From Metallyticus violacea (Eukaryota; Arthropoda; Insecta; Mantodea; Metallyticidae): a stretch of 64,000 nucleotides of DNA. The notes under the pieces are model-generated. The model ran no database searches. It was not told where the DNA came from and saw nothing but the letters and a program-made list of their open reading frames with translations. The position numbers and the translations under genes are program-made. The stretch lies in contig CM060841.1 in assembly GCA_030762175.1 (NCBI GenBank), forward strand, positions 7,013,501 to 7,077,500. The letters run 5' to 3'. This document shows, in pieces, positions 36,318 to 47,499 of this stretch (position 1 is the stretch's first letter; each line of letters begins with the position of its first letter).

Positions 36318-37605
36318 GGTTCATTGTAAGATAACTAATATTTCACCGTATATAAACTTTGTATACAAAAACTTATATGTCATTAACTTAATGCAAATTT
36401 CCATTCAGCAAATCATATACACTCTTAAACTGTGTGCAGAAAGAATTTTCAATTTAGAGTTGAAATATTTTTAAACTTCAACGTAGGCTTGACTTAATAG
36501 ATTACGAAATGCATTTATCGGGGATGAATAGTTTTTTCGTATGTTAAGTGAATACGTGAAAAACTATTTGTGCTCAAGGTAGAAATGAAAATTCGAATGA
36601 AAGCTTAAGAGATTTGTGTGTGGAAACTTTTAAAATTAAAACATAGATGTTGTGGTTTGCTTTAATGATAAAGATAACTTATTGTGTCCCGTAAAGACAA
36701 AGGCCTCCTAGCAAGTAGGAAAAGCTCGTTTTTTCCTAACGTGGTGAACTATTCCACGCTAGTTGTTTCTATGCTGTTTCAGACACTCTTTGGTTACTCC
36801 ATTTCTCACTGCACTAGTTGCTTCTCGAGAGATTTCCATTTTTCTCTTCCTCATACTACTCTTGATCAATGTTCCTTGAGGAGATCTGTCCATCTTCTTC
36901 TGGGTCTGTCTTGTGTCCTTTTTCCTATCCGGGATTTCCACATGGAGGTCTTGCAGATCCGCCTATTGCCCTGCATTCTTGCGACGTGACCGCCCCATTG
37001 TCATTTGCTTCTGGTAGCTATTTGTGCAATGTCTGTTGTATGAGATAACTGATTTATTAATATTATGGGTATTTTGCCTTCAAACTAGTTTGTAGGATCT
37101 TGCGTTACATTTTTCTTTGGTATATTTGAATTTTGTTCTTTTGTTTTTCTGTTAGTGGCCATGTCTGGCACCCATATAGTAATACAGAGTATACACAGGT
37201 TTCAAGCGTCTGGAATGTGGTTTTCTTAGTGTTTGGTCTAACAATATAAACTTAAGGGTCCAAAATGCCCTCCAGGTTAATGAGATCCTTCTTTGTACTT
37301 CCTTTTCCATTTTATCATGGAAGGAAATCTGTTGTCCTAGTATGTATATTCGCTCACATATGTGAGTATTATTTTTATTGGGGTTTCAGGTTCGTTTAAA
37401 ATTAACTGCGTCTTCAGTTTGTTTAGTGACAGCCCTGTATTTTTGCTATACTCACATAATTGTTCCAGCATAGTTTGTAGTGCTGTCGGTGTTTTGGCGA
37501 ATAAGACCACATCGTCGGCAAATCTTAGATTTCTTAGTCGACTGCCGTTTATGTTGATGCCGAAATTATTATGCCAGCTCCTCTTTCTAGTCGGAATGAT
37601 TGTTC

Positions 37606-37758
37606 TTCTTCTTTTTCTTCTTCTTCTTCTTCTTCTTCTTCTTCTTCTTCTTCTCCTCCTTCTCCTCCTTCTTCTTCTCCCCCTCCTCCTTCTGCATCTT
37701 CTTCTTCTTCTTCTTCTTCTTCTTCTTCTTCTTCTTCTTCTTCTTCTTCTTCTTCTTC
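37606..37758. repeat. CTT microsatellite inside the LINE
   Basis: About 150 bases of CTT with some CCT units. It sits where the reverse transcriptase reading frame has a short Glu-rich stretch (GAA/GAG codons), which probably seeded it. The poly-Leu/Ser/Phe frames over it are artefacts. Confidence 0.95.
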
Positions 37759-37836
37759 TATTTTTACTTTAGTAAAACTTTGACTATAGATTTTATGTAG
37801 GATACGAATGTACTTTTGTCTCTATTCCTTGAGCTG

Positions 37837-38131
37837 AGCTGTCGGTACTGGTGGTGTAGTGGTAACCATACTTGCCTCCTACACCCAAGAACACGGGTTT
37901 GGACCCGGCCAGGACCGATGGATTTTTTCGGGCGTAAAAATTCTAAGTATGGCTTCCTTCGGAAGGGAAGTAAAGCCGTGGGTCCCGTGTCGTACATTTA
38001 CGGCACGAAAAAGAACCTCAAGCCTGAAAGAGAGGCCTCTGAGAAAAATTTGTCGGCCGTTTCACGCCCTGAGTTGAATGGGACGCTGATGACCTGAGAC
38101 GTTAAAGAGCGTCCGTAAATAAATCAATCAA
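37837..38131 (+). repeat. SINE-1 copy with 11-bp target duplication
   Basis: The copy begins after TCCTTGAGCTG (37826-37836) and ends before the same 11 bases (38132-38142). It has A-box (TGGTGTAGTGGTAACC) and B-box (GGGTTTGGACCCGG) regions, the conserved core with the CTTCCTTCGGAAGGGAAG hairpin and an AAATAAATCAATCAA tail. It is inserted in the RTE-type LINE. Confidence 0.95.
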
Positions 38132-38409
38132 TCCTTGAGCTGCCAGAGCGTGTAATATGCTTGTATGTTCGACTGAGTCAAAGGCCTTGCTATAGTCAAT
38201 AAAGACGATATATAGTGTTAGATGGAATTCCTCTGCTTTCTCCATCAGCTGGTTTAGAGTTTGGAGATGGTTTATTGTGCTGAATCTTGTATGGAAGCTC
38301 GCTTGTTCTGGTGGTTGATTTTCATCCAGAATCTTCGCTGTTCTTCTAGTTAAGATTTTTGTAAACCGTTTGTGTATATTTGACATCAGGCTTATAGATC
38401 TTACTTTAA

Positions 38410-39064
38410 TGATCAGGCACTAATAGGAAAAGTGTAAGGGCATTGAATCAAAGGAAAACATAGGAAGAAAAACTTTCCCAAATTCTTAATGTGCGGGTTT
38501 CTGGAGCACAGAAATGAACTCAAAAGACAAGAGAACAGCGTATAATAGAAATAATTATTAACTGTAGCTGTGCTAGTACCATACATAGATTAAAATAGTA
38601 GACATGTAAAATTAATTTTTTTCCAACATTATGTTGTTTTTCAACTTAAAACTTATATATCATGAAATATAAACGCTACAATTAATTAAAGCCTTGGAAA
38701 GTATGTATTGAATTACGTATACTAAAACGTTTATAATTAGGCTCTATCTAGAACTATAGATTGCAATGAGTGAAAAACTATTTTGAGAAAAAACTATTTT
38801 TTAAATTACTAAAAGAAGTAATAAGTTGTCTTATTTTAAAGAAAATTACCTATACTAATGATTTTCAGGTCAAAACCTTCTTATATTAAGATTGGAGAGA
38901 ATTGTGTTTTTGTTAATGGACAAAATAGTGAAAATATTCACATTTGGATTCCTTTAAACCGACCGAACTTATATTTTTTTGTTGATAGGAAATAAAATTT
39001 CAACCCTGGTGCCCTATAATGTTATGAGTTTTGCTGGGTGAACACCAAACGTTTTTGTTTGAGT
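38410..39064. other. AT-rich intergenic sequence
   Basis: Nothing is recognised. Confidence 0.6.
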
Positions 39065-39790
39065 ACACGAAGACAACAAGGGAGTAAGACGCAAAAGTAG
39101 TTCAAAATGTGGTAGTTTCAGATACTTGTGTAAGGCAAAGGACCGTAATTGAATTTCTCATCGCAGAAGAAAACATCCAATTGATATCCACAGTGACATA
39201 CATTGGTGATAAAAGTCTCGTGTCTTGGGTGAGGCACTTGACAAGTCTCCAGTGAGGGTACTGGAAAAACACAAGAATTAAAGCGATGCTTCATCAAAGG
39301 CGTGGACTATGTTGAGTAAATATCCAGGGACCACTATCATTTAGGAGCTTGGTATGGGATTGAAACTGCTGACAGGCGAGCATCAAGCGAATGAAATCTG
39401 TTCGGAAGTTCCAAAAACGCTACACAAATCAAGGGGAGGTTTTTCTGTCACGCATCGTCACAGAAGTGAAAATCTGGGCCCTGCATTGTGGTTCGACACA
39501 AAAAAGCGATCGACAGAATGGTAGCATAAGATTTCACCGCGCCCTTTGTAGTTGAATTCATGGCGTTAGTGAAACAAAGATGGACAGTCAGCTCAGAGCA
39601 TGCCAAAGAAGTTGAAACTCGCATTCGTAGGTTTCAACCGGACAGAAATATGAAATATATTCTGCTTTAAAGGTTTGCAAACAAGGGAAGCAATTGCAAT
39701 ACTGACATGAACATTTCTTCCTTGCCCTAATAAGAACCCGGCGCTGGCTCGTTGTGATTATCGTCTTTCTGGTTCCTTGAGAATGCACTG
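39065..39790 (+). pseudogene. Decayed Tc1/mariner remnant
   Basis: Short pieces in shifting frames resemble a mariner transposase: RTVIEFLIAEENIQ near 39140, SWVRHL near 39230, and FLSRIVTEVKIWALH near 39450, corresponding to the usual FLSRIVTGDETWVHH. No terminal repeats were found and no catalytic residue is certain. Confidence 0.4.
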
Positions 39791-39835
39791 CGTAGCGGTT
39801 ATATTGCTGATGACGGCGTGCTGAAAGAGAACTAA

Positions 39836-40993
39836 GGCCCCATTCACAATGAAAATTAAACGCAATCTTAACTTAAACGTAAACGCTAGAGTCTATGTAT
39901 TGTAATGGAACCATTCACAATGAATCACATAAACATAAAAATAAACGTACAATTAGAAGTAAACTTAGAAGCTTGAAAGGGCTAAGGTTTTGCATCTACG
40001 TCTAACTTAAATTTAGGAAATCAGTCAATCAGAACACAGCTGCCCTGTTTGTAGTGCTCTATGGCAGAATTTATCCTTACACGGAGCACGGAAAGCAAAT
40101 GCACCTCTTGCTGCTTGCTGCTGTAAGTCCCGAGCGACGGCGGAGAGAGCCGAAGGTAGTAACCCATAGATATAGCTAGATAATAAGACTTTTAAGCGTA
40201 TATTACCACGTACAGATTGCGTTATGGTGTTTATATTTTTTTCTGCTGCAATCAAAGGAGATTTGCCACCATTAAAGCGATTTACCCGCCCCTATTAATT
40301 TATGTTTACGAGAAACCACGGGTACATCGGTTTCTAGGATTTCTAGGCTTTACCCGAGTTTAGGGTTAGGTTAATGTGTGTGTGTGTGCATATATATATA
40401 TAATGTATATGTGTGTGTGTGAATTAATTGTTAATTCCAATAAGAGCAGATATGCAACCATTACAATATTTTACTAAACAATCCCCCATCAGTTTATATT
40501 TAAAAGTTACGGAGGACAACTCATTGGTTACATTATGATTAACAGAAAAATTATACATGCAACATTTACACTGTCACATTTGTTCGGCTCTCTCCCTTTT
40601 CGCTCGGGGCTTGCAGAAGCTACCAGCAAGAATAACACGGAAAGAGGTTTCCGTGCTGCGTGTAAGGGCAAGCTATGATAGAGAGAACTGAAGATCACTG
40701 ACTCTGTAGACAGAATGGCGTCAATGGACAAAGGATTAATTGCATTATAAGAAAGCTACCCTTGCTCATATTACTCCAAGCAAATTAATTACTGCACTTT
40801 GCATATGCATAAACGCTACCACCGTCTGCTCAGATGCAGCCATTTTCGATCAGTTGTTTGTTGATCTTCGCTTGTTCTTATTTTTGATTGGCTAAGTACG
40901 TTTGCATCTTTCATTGGTAATGTCTACATACTATTAAGTTAACATGTCACGTCTTAGTTTATGTTTAGTTAAATTTTCATTGTGAATGGGGCC
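39836..40993. mobile_element. PIF/Harbinger-like non-autonomous element with TAA target duplications
   Basis: The ends are GGCCCCATTCACAATGAAAA at 39836 and the exact complement ending at 40993, each bordered by TAA (39833-39835, 40994-40996). This end type and a TAA duplication are typical of PIF/Harbinger elements. The interior is also roughly self-complementary: CCGAGCGACGGCGGAGAGAG with GCCGAA near 40130 faces TTCGGCTCTCTCCCTTTTCG with CTCGG near 40583. There is no transposase frame. Confidence 0.7.
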
Positions 40994-41229
40994 TAAGGGG
41001 TATTACTTCCATACTATTTAAATAAAGATGGCCTATCCAATACATTTTTGTATTATAATGCTCATTTTGAGGAGCCGCTAAAACTTCTCTCTAAGATTGT
41101 ATCATTTTAAATAACTTAAGGATTACTCTGCTTTGATTGGACTTGTTAGAATGAGTGATTCTAACATTTCTTTCTTTATTATGAAGCCAGCTGCAGCGTA
41201 ATTATATTTCAAGTGGAAAATACATTTGG

Positions 41230-41690
41230 GAGATTATTAACCTCTATAGAAAATGTTGAAAATGTCCTCCCTCCTGCATAAGGCATAACTCAACACGTCG
41301 TTCCATGTTACTGGCCACTCATTGGAGGACTGCGTTGACTGCCTTTTAAGTAGCCTCATAGGAAAGAAGTCCGGCAGTCAATTAAGGAGATCTCGGTGGC
41401 CACAGGTTCTTGGAGACTATTTGGTCATCAAAGTAACTTTCAATTAGCGCCATGAATTTGTTTGATGTATGGCATGTAGCACCATCTTGTTGAAAATATC
41501 CATGACCTATCTCCAACGTTCAGTTACTCAACAAATTCCACGAAAACTCGGCGGTACTCTAAGATGCCCACGGTCTGCCCCCCCCCCCCCCAAGTGGTCC
41601 CACTATTCTCTTTGCGGATATTGCTCACCAAACCCTGGGTACATAGGTGCTTCGTGAATAGCATGTGCATTTTGGACGGAACAATAGTGT
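41230..41690 (-). pseudogene. Tc1/mariner transposase C-terminal remnant
   Basis: The minus strand near 41500-41250 reads GATCHTSNKFMALIESYFDD and then QIVSKNLWPPRSP. This is the second catalytic region through the WPPRSPDLT motif of a Tc1/mariner transposase, followed by many stops. A C-run at 41579-41591 interrupts the upstream part. Most of the element is unrecognisable. Confidence 0.55.
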
Positions 41691-41749
41691 GAGTTCGTAT
41701 AACCTCCTATAAGTAGCTATGCTTAAACTATGAACAATGTGATGTGTAT

Positions 41750-42340
41750 ACAACATTGAAAGATGGAAGATTTCTCAGAACGCTACATAATCCTCATAAC
41801 GGTGATAGAATTCAGTCCATGTCCCTTGTAACATCAGAGAGGTAATTTTTTTAGAAAGCTTGAGTAATTTTTAATTTCAGATCATCAATATTCCTGCATT
41901 TCTGTGAATAAACTGTGTCCTTTTCATCAAAACCCCACATAAAGAAGTTGTAACAGGTTAGATCTGGGGAGTTTGGGGCCAAGAAATTGGGCCACACCAC
42001 ATACGATAGAAAGTGATATTTGGAAAATGACAAACCTCGCATGCGCAATGAAGGGGGTGCAATGTTCATATTGTTGCCTTCCTCAAGTTGTAACATCAAA
42101 AATAACTGCAACACATCCCGAGTCTGTCTTTTCTGCAAAGAGGAATGGTCCTTGCATTTTACTGGGGTTACTCCACACCATACATAGGATCTTTCAAGTT
42201 CATAGAAAACATGGATTTTCATTCTTGCCATGTACGAAACTTCAATCTTATATACACAATATTACCAGCAAGAAATTTCTCATATCATATTAGCTTTTAT
42301 AATAACATTTAATATTATCCATACAGAAACAGATCGCCCT
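41750..42340 (-). pseudogene. Another Tc1/mariner transposase remnant
   Basis: The minus frame 42231-41851 includes YVWCGVTPVKC, LQLEEGNN, SPDLTCYNFFMWG and DTVYSQKCRNIDDLKLKITQ. This matches the C-terminal third of a mariner-like transposase whose usual forms are NVWCG, SPDLTP.DFFLWG and VYSQKCRNIDDL. Further C-terminal scraps continue in another frame to about 41760. The segment around the second catalytic Asp is missing. It differs from the neighbouring 41230 remnant. Confidence 0.65.
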
Positions 42341-42399
42341 GTATTTTAAAAATAGATTATTTCGGCGAAGAGGATGGTGGGTCATATAATAAGGATAGG

Positions 42400-42648
42400 T
42401 TTGATATAAATCTTTCGTCCACCAATGCCATTCTGTCAACAGAGCAGCAATACGTTCTGGTTGGCTGATTTCTTATGCTTTCCTTTAGACGTAGATGCAT
42501 AACCTTTGACCTTGCACGCGTCTAAGTTTATGTCTAATTGTACATTTATTTTTATGTTTACGTGATTCATTGTGAACAGTTCCAATGCAATGCATAGCAT
42601 CTAGGTTTTAAGTTTACGTTCCGCTTAATTTTCATTGTTAATGGCCCC
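42400..42648. mobile_element. Second, lone PIF/Harbinger-like end
   Basis: The reverse complement of about 42430-42648 aligns with the left end of the 39836 element for some 200 bases, including CATAAACATAAAAATAAA and TGCATCTACGTCTAA. It is bordered by TTA (42649-42651), not TAA, so it does not pair cleanly with the left end at 39836. It is probably the remaining end of a related copy, with mariner debris between. Confidence 0.6.
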
Positions 42649-42976
42649 TTAGAAAATTAATTGTTAAGGGATTAGAATAAAGGATGCTTGTATACATAAA
42701 ACAGAAAAGGCAATGAATGTTACATGGGTGTTGCACGTCCTAGAAAATATTTTCATTGAGAATGGAAATGAACTTTTCCATCTCTTTCGAACTTGCCCAC
42801 TCCTGAAACGAGTGAAAATCAGGAGATGAACCAGAGAGCTAAAATATTCCCATTTTTCTAAAGAGAAATTCTGAGCTTTTGTTTACATTAATTAAACACA
42901 CGAAGCTAATCTTTTGTTTATTTTTACGTGTCAAAAAGGATCAAACAAGGGAGGAGGATTGCATGTCCATGTTATA

Positions 42977-43655
42977 CAGAGGTGCCAAAAAAGTTATACA
43001 CACTTCAAGAAAGGAAAAACTGCGTTAACAAAACAAAACTGAATTCAACAAACAGAAAATGATGAGCACTAATCATCTTAGACTTGTACAGTTACAACAG
43101 TTGCTCAAAATGCTCCCCAACGCCGTTGATACACTTCTGAGTACGATGAACTACTGATTGAGCAACGTATGCGAAATGGTCCTCAGCTATTGCAGCACAT
43201 GTCGTTTCAATTTCTTCCCGAAGTGCTGACTAGCTGTTTTTCTACGGCATACAGCATCCTTAAGAGTTCCCCATAGGTAGAAGTCCAACAGAGTTAGATC
43301 CGGAGAACCGTTCTGTTCTGTACATGTGTATCCATTGCCTTTGAATTTAAACAACATTCTCGGTTTTCCAGTACCACTTCACAATTGCTTTCCGCTGTTC
43401 AAACGATAATCTTGACTCCATTTTGTTGTAGCAACGCTAGCATAAAGTAATATGAGTCACATCTGTTTACAGAACTTCATACGATAACCATTTGTTCATT
43501 GTTGATTTACCTGTCACGTAGCAACGCTATCATAATGTATGTAAGTCACATCTGTTTACAGAACATCACTGTTGTTTTTCGGTGCAACTTTGAAATATAT
43601 TAAATAGATATTTACTGTGAAAAGGTGTATACATTTTTTTTTTTGGTACCCTCGG
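42977..43655 (-). mobile_element. Internally deleted mariner-like element (family M1), inverted copy
   Basis: It is bordered by TA at 42975-42976 and 43656-43657, with ends CAGAGGTGCCAAAAAAG and the complement of CCGAGGGTACCAAAAAA. Read on the minus strand it matches the 27995-28765 element, including GCAACGCTATCATAATGTATG-type leader sequence and the start of the transposase. It contains a duplicated 45-bp leader segment (about 43430-43475 and 43520-43565). All frames are broken. Confidence 0.8.
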
Positions 43656-43657
43656 TA

Positions 43658-44689
43658 TATAAAGTACCTCAAAATGAACTGAGGTATTATGTTAACAGCA
43701 TGTTCTCACCTCATTCTATATTATTCTCACCTCTTCCTCCAGCTTCTTTTACCTTGAGGTTTATAATTATACAGAGAGGTTATGTGAGCTACAGGCCGCC
43801 TGAGTCCGGCTCCTTACTGGGGAAGTACTGCCGCCGCAACCGAAAAAAGGAAGATACTGCTGCCGCACATAAAGTTAGTATTTTTATTTTAGTATGTATA
43901 TTTTTACTTAAAGCATAAAATGATGTTGATTTTAAAGCTAACAATGAGCACTTACCTATGTTATAAGTGGAACCCTGACTTTGGTCACTTTAAGTGTTCA
44001 TCAATCATAGAACCTTGACTTTGAACGGAGAGTATGATGAGTCAGAACAGTTCAAGCTACTGTGAACGCACCTCCCCTCTACTCCTTTACACTTCACCTG
44101 CAGCAGAGGTGTGCAAGTGGGTGGGCTGCCGCCAAGCAATACTCCTTCCACGGTTACATTTTTGCGAAGGGCTTGGGAGTTTCTAGGTATCCAAAATCAG
44201 GGTTCTAATTATAAAAGATATTGAAAAGGATGCCGGCATATGAGTACTCTGTATTTCATCTAACATTTCTTCTAAGAACATAGGGCTTCGGAACAGGTGT
44301 CTCTCGTAACATTTTAACAAGTTAGTGGACAGTTTCTATCTGAAACACAATTGCCAGAGATATTTTCTTGCAAAGTTCGTTGAGTTTTCTATTACATATA
44401 TTTTTAATACATGTTCACTTGAAAAAAAAAGCCTTTCCAGATTTATATTTTTGTTTATTTATTACGACTCAAGGATCTCCCCTCCCCCCTCCCTCCAACA
44501 AGGAATCCAAACACCTCGAAAGAGCTGCTACTGCTGCAACAGACGCAGGACAGTTTTCCAATGAGTAAATTCCACCACTATACACCCCTCACGCCAACCC
44601 ATCGCCTTACCTTGCAACCCTGGAACGATGAACAATAAAATGAGAAGGAATTCGTGGGGAATTCCAAGCGTTCACTTAAGAAGCTATGA
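43658..44689. other. Intergenic sequence
   Basis: No gene or known repeat is recognised. The open frames near 43625-43918 and 44325-44564 have no supporting motif. Confidence 0.5.
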
Positions 44690-44790
44690 AAAACTCCACG
44701 GTCAGGGTGGCGGACCCCAAAGGATTTGAACCCGGACCTACCGAATGCAAATTCCAAACGTTACCGCCTGGACCATCTCGCTCGGTTGTA
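44690..44790 (-). repeat. tRNA-headed SINE of a fourth type
   Basis: The minus strand from 44790 reads CGAGCGAGATGGTCCAGGCG, then GTAACG, and later GGTCCGGGTTCAAATCC, which are A-box and B-box sequences of a tRNA-like head. The body toward 44575 is not shared with the other families, so the 3' end is unknown. Confidence 0.5.
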
Positions 44791-45775
44791 TCCCTCTTAC
44801 TGCTATTCTTTTGTTTTTGAATCCATGACTCATTGCTACACATTAGCACTGCAGCAATATTTTAAAAGCTTTGTTTCTTTTCGTATCTTATTCTGTAATA
44901 TTCTATTTGTTATCCCATGAACTTATTTTAATTTCTACATCGATAACTACGTCAGTATTTATGTCACAATCTAAGTAGTTCTTCTAAACACATACAGGAT
45001 ACTTTGCATTGTGTCCCATTATTTGTTTTTTTAATTATATTCCATTTTTAATTTATATATTGATCATTATTAACATCATCTGCATAAAGTGAGATATTTA
45101 AATATTTACTTATGTGCCTTAGTTTCCTGATTTTCCATTTTAATAAGATTTTATTTTAATTCAATATTGATAGGGGTTAGGGACAGGCTGTATCCTTGTC
45201 CATCTTCTTGATTTACGTGCATTTCTTCTTTCTTGAATCTATTCGTGTTAACAACTACCCGTGTACATTTATACAAATGTTTAATAGTCTCAATAACATG
45301 CGAATACATAATACTTTCAGATTGTAAGGGGAGGGAAAACACACACACACACACACATACACACACACACACACACACACAGAGTCAGTATTAAGAAGAC
45401 ACGTTGGCGATTAGCGTATTGATGGGAAGTCAACTGAAACAGAAGGACCAGGTTTGAGTTCTGCTAGACTCAATCTGCCTGACTAAAATTTTTATAAGGA
45501 CTTTTTTTTTTTTCAATCCGAATATTTTTAAAGTTTCTGGTCTCCGAGCTCATTTAGAGCGAAAAGCATTCATTCTTCCGAAAGAATTAAGCAGATCAAT
45601 TAGGACTTTAATGGCTAAATAAGTACATTAACCACCATTAAAACAGCTAAAGCACAGGAACTGAGCATTTAGAATATACTACCCAAGGTCTAACATGTTC
45701 TAGTTAGGAGCTATTAGTCTTAGACAACATTTTCCCTAGACGATGATAGTTATTATGACGGCTAAGGAGATCGCC
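44791..45775. other. Intergenic sequence with a CA microsatellite
   Basis: Apart from the CA repeat at 45339-45381 nothing is recognised. Confidence 0.55.
45339..45381. repeat. CA microsatellite
   Basis: About 43 bases of CA with one TA interruption. Confidence 0.95.
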
Positions 45776-46372
45776 ACGGGTGCCCGAGGTAGTTAAAGTG
45801 CGGGCTCGTGAGCGGGAGGTCTGGGGTTCGATTTCCACCAGGACTGTCCTCCGTACTGAGGGGTCGGTCCAGGTGGTGTAGTGGTAAGCATACTTGCCTT
45901 CTAAACCCAAGATCGCGGGTACGAACCCGGCCAGGACCGATGGATTTTTTCGGGCGTAAAAATCCTAAGTATGGCTTCCTTCGGAAGGGAAGTAAAGCCG
46001 TGAATCCCGTATAGTACATTTACGGCACGAAAAAGAACCTCAAGTCTGAAAGAAGAGACCTCTGAGCAAAATTTGTCGGCCGTTTCACGCCCTGAATTGA
46101 ATGGGACGTTGATGACCTGAGATGTTAAAGAGCGTCCGTAAATAAAACAAATCAACAATCAACAACGTACTGAGGTTTTTTCCAGGTTTTCCTCAGTCCT
46201 CATAAATGGTTAATGCCGGGGAGGTGATCTATACTTAGGTCTGGAACATTTCCTTCCTTAAAAAAACATCCTTTCCCAATTTATCGTTTAATCTCATCAT
46301 CAGTGTCCACCGCCTGTGGTGCCCCAGTAGTAAAAACGGGCGTTAAACACTATTCCAAATAAATAAATAAAC
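45776..46372 (+). repeat. SINE-2 copy split by a SINE-1
   Basis: The head (GGGTGCCCGAGGTAGTTAAA, then GGGGTTCGATTTCC) occupies 45776-45862. After the inserted SINE-1 the element continues at 46176 with the family core (CCTCAGTCCTCATAAATGG, CACCGCCTGTGGTGCC) and ends in GTTAAACACTATTCC and an AAATAAATAAATAA tail. It is the only SINE-2 in plus orientation in the window. Confidence 0.92.
45863..46165 (+). repeat. SINE-1 copy with 10-bp target duplication
   Basis: It is bordered by CGTACTGAGG at 45853-45862 and 46166-46175. It starts GGTCGGTCCAGGTGGTGTAG and has an intact B box (GGGTACGAACCC), the full core hairpin and an AT-rich tail ending AACAAATCAACAATCAACAA. It inserted into the SINE-2 after that copy was already present. 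Confidence 0.95.
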
Positions 46373-46394
46373 CGTTAAGGAAGAAGAATTAGAA

Positions 46395-46555
46395 TAACCA
46401 ACTAACCTAACCATATCATGGTCGTCATGAGGAATCATACTTGTCAAGGAAAAATACCCAGGACAGGAATCGATCCCGTGACTTCCAACTAGAAGGCAGA
46501 GAGATCTGATCACTAGATTACAGGGTTGGTTGAATTGTACAACATTACTATCGTT
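46395..46555 (-). repeat. tRNA-headed SINE of a fifth type
   Basis: On the minus strand: CTGTAATCTAGTGATCAGAT, then CTCTGCCTTCTAGTTGGAAG and CACGGGATCGATTCCTGTCC. This gives a convincing A box, anticodon-arm-like stretch and B box. The following body shares nothing with SINE-1 or SINE-2. Confidence 0.55.
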
Positions 46556-46764
46556 ATTTTTTAATACCGCCAAGGCCATTGCCCACGGTGGTAAATTATC
46601 AATCCTATAACAATTAAAGCATAAATGTACTACCCAGCATACGGGTGGAAAACCTCCAGTGAATTGTAAGAGGGCATAAAAATCAAGAACAGAGTTCATA
46701 TAACACGATCCACCAGGATGTGTTGTATGTAGTGGAAATTCGGGGAATCTAAGAGAGGTGGAAT

Positions 46765-47041
46765 GAATGAATAGTGTTTAACGCCATTTTTGCTGCAGAG
46801 GCACCACAGGCAGGGACACTGATGCTACATGAGATGAAATGATATATTGCGAAAGGATTTATTTTTAAGGAAGGAAACTTCCAGGTCTAAGTTTAGGGTG
46901 CCTCCCCAGCATTTCCAGTTATGAGGACTGAGGAAAATGTGGAAAAAACCTCAGTCAGGGAGGACGGTTCTGGCGGGGTTCGAACCCCAGACCTCCCGCT
47001 CACGAGTTCGGGATTTAACGACCTCGGCCACTCGTGGCGGT
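46765..47041 (-). repeat. SINE-2 copy
   Basis: A well-preserved minus-strand copy with head CCGCCACGAGTGGCCGAGGT, B box GGGGTTCGAACCC, core and tail. Confidence 0.92.
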
Positions 47042-47499
47042 AAGAAATAAGAGTGTCGAAAGCATGCTGAAAATAAGGGAGTTCCTGGGAAAAGTTTAAG
47101 ATAAGTGGGATCGAAATAGAAAGAAAGAAAAATAAATAAAGAAGCAAAGAATAAGATGTTTATCACAACCTACAACCTGGGGATTAAGGAGGTAGGAAAC
47201 AGTGTATATATTGATATTTTAGTTTTGATTGTAATTTGAGGGTATTGTCTGTGTATACATGTTAAATTGTAATGTTAAGTGTGAAAATCCATTCATTCAT
47301 ATAACATGCTTTATTGCGTTTAATTATTTTATTTTTATTTACAAATTTTCTCCTTATCATAGACTTACAGAAAATTCTTAAAATGGCAGCTACGGATCGT
47401 CTCTAATGGCTTGCATTATTGCAGGTGTGATTTCAGTGTGCTAGACTTTCTCTTTCTTCCAAATCCTATAATATTCTTTTCGCCCAATGCAGTGTCCCC

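Larger units (their letters stand above)
36690..38400 (-). pseudogene. RTE-type LINE reverse transcriptase, 3' half, interrupted
   Basis: Starting at 38386 on the minus strand: SNIHKRFTKILTRRTAKILD, ENQPPEQASF, STINHLQTLNQLMEK and LYIVFIDYSKAFDSVEH, which are the early reverse transcriptase motifs with a catalytic Asp. A SINE-1 then splits the element (37837-38131). After it come KVKIEEE-like acidic codons expanded into a CTT/GAA microsatellite, an internal deletion, then NLRFADDVVLFAK with the FADD catalytic box (37490-37530). Next are YGCQTWPLTEKQKNKIQIYQ (near 37140) and HVARMQGNRR (near 36975), typical of the RTE 3' region. Frameshifts and stops are frequent. Confidence 0.82.

Noticed and set aside
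36684..36989. A plus-strand frame of 101 residues
   Set aside because: It is the antisense of the RTE-type LINE 3' region.
37362..37800. Open frames encoding poly-Leu, poly-Ser and poly-Phe
   Set aside because: They are the three readings of a CTT microsatellite inside a dead LINE.
37837..37915. A tRNA gene suggested by A and B boxes at the start of SINE-1 copies
   Set aside because: The tRNA-like part is always followed by the same SINE body and tail, and the anticodon arm is degenerate; these are SINE promoters. The same applies to 45863, 46555, 44790 and the SINE-2 heads.
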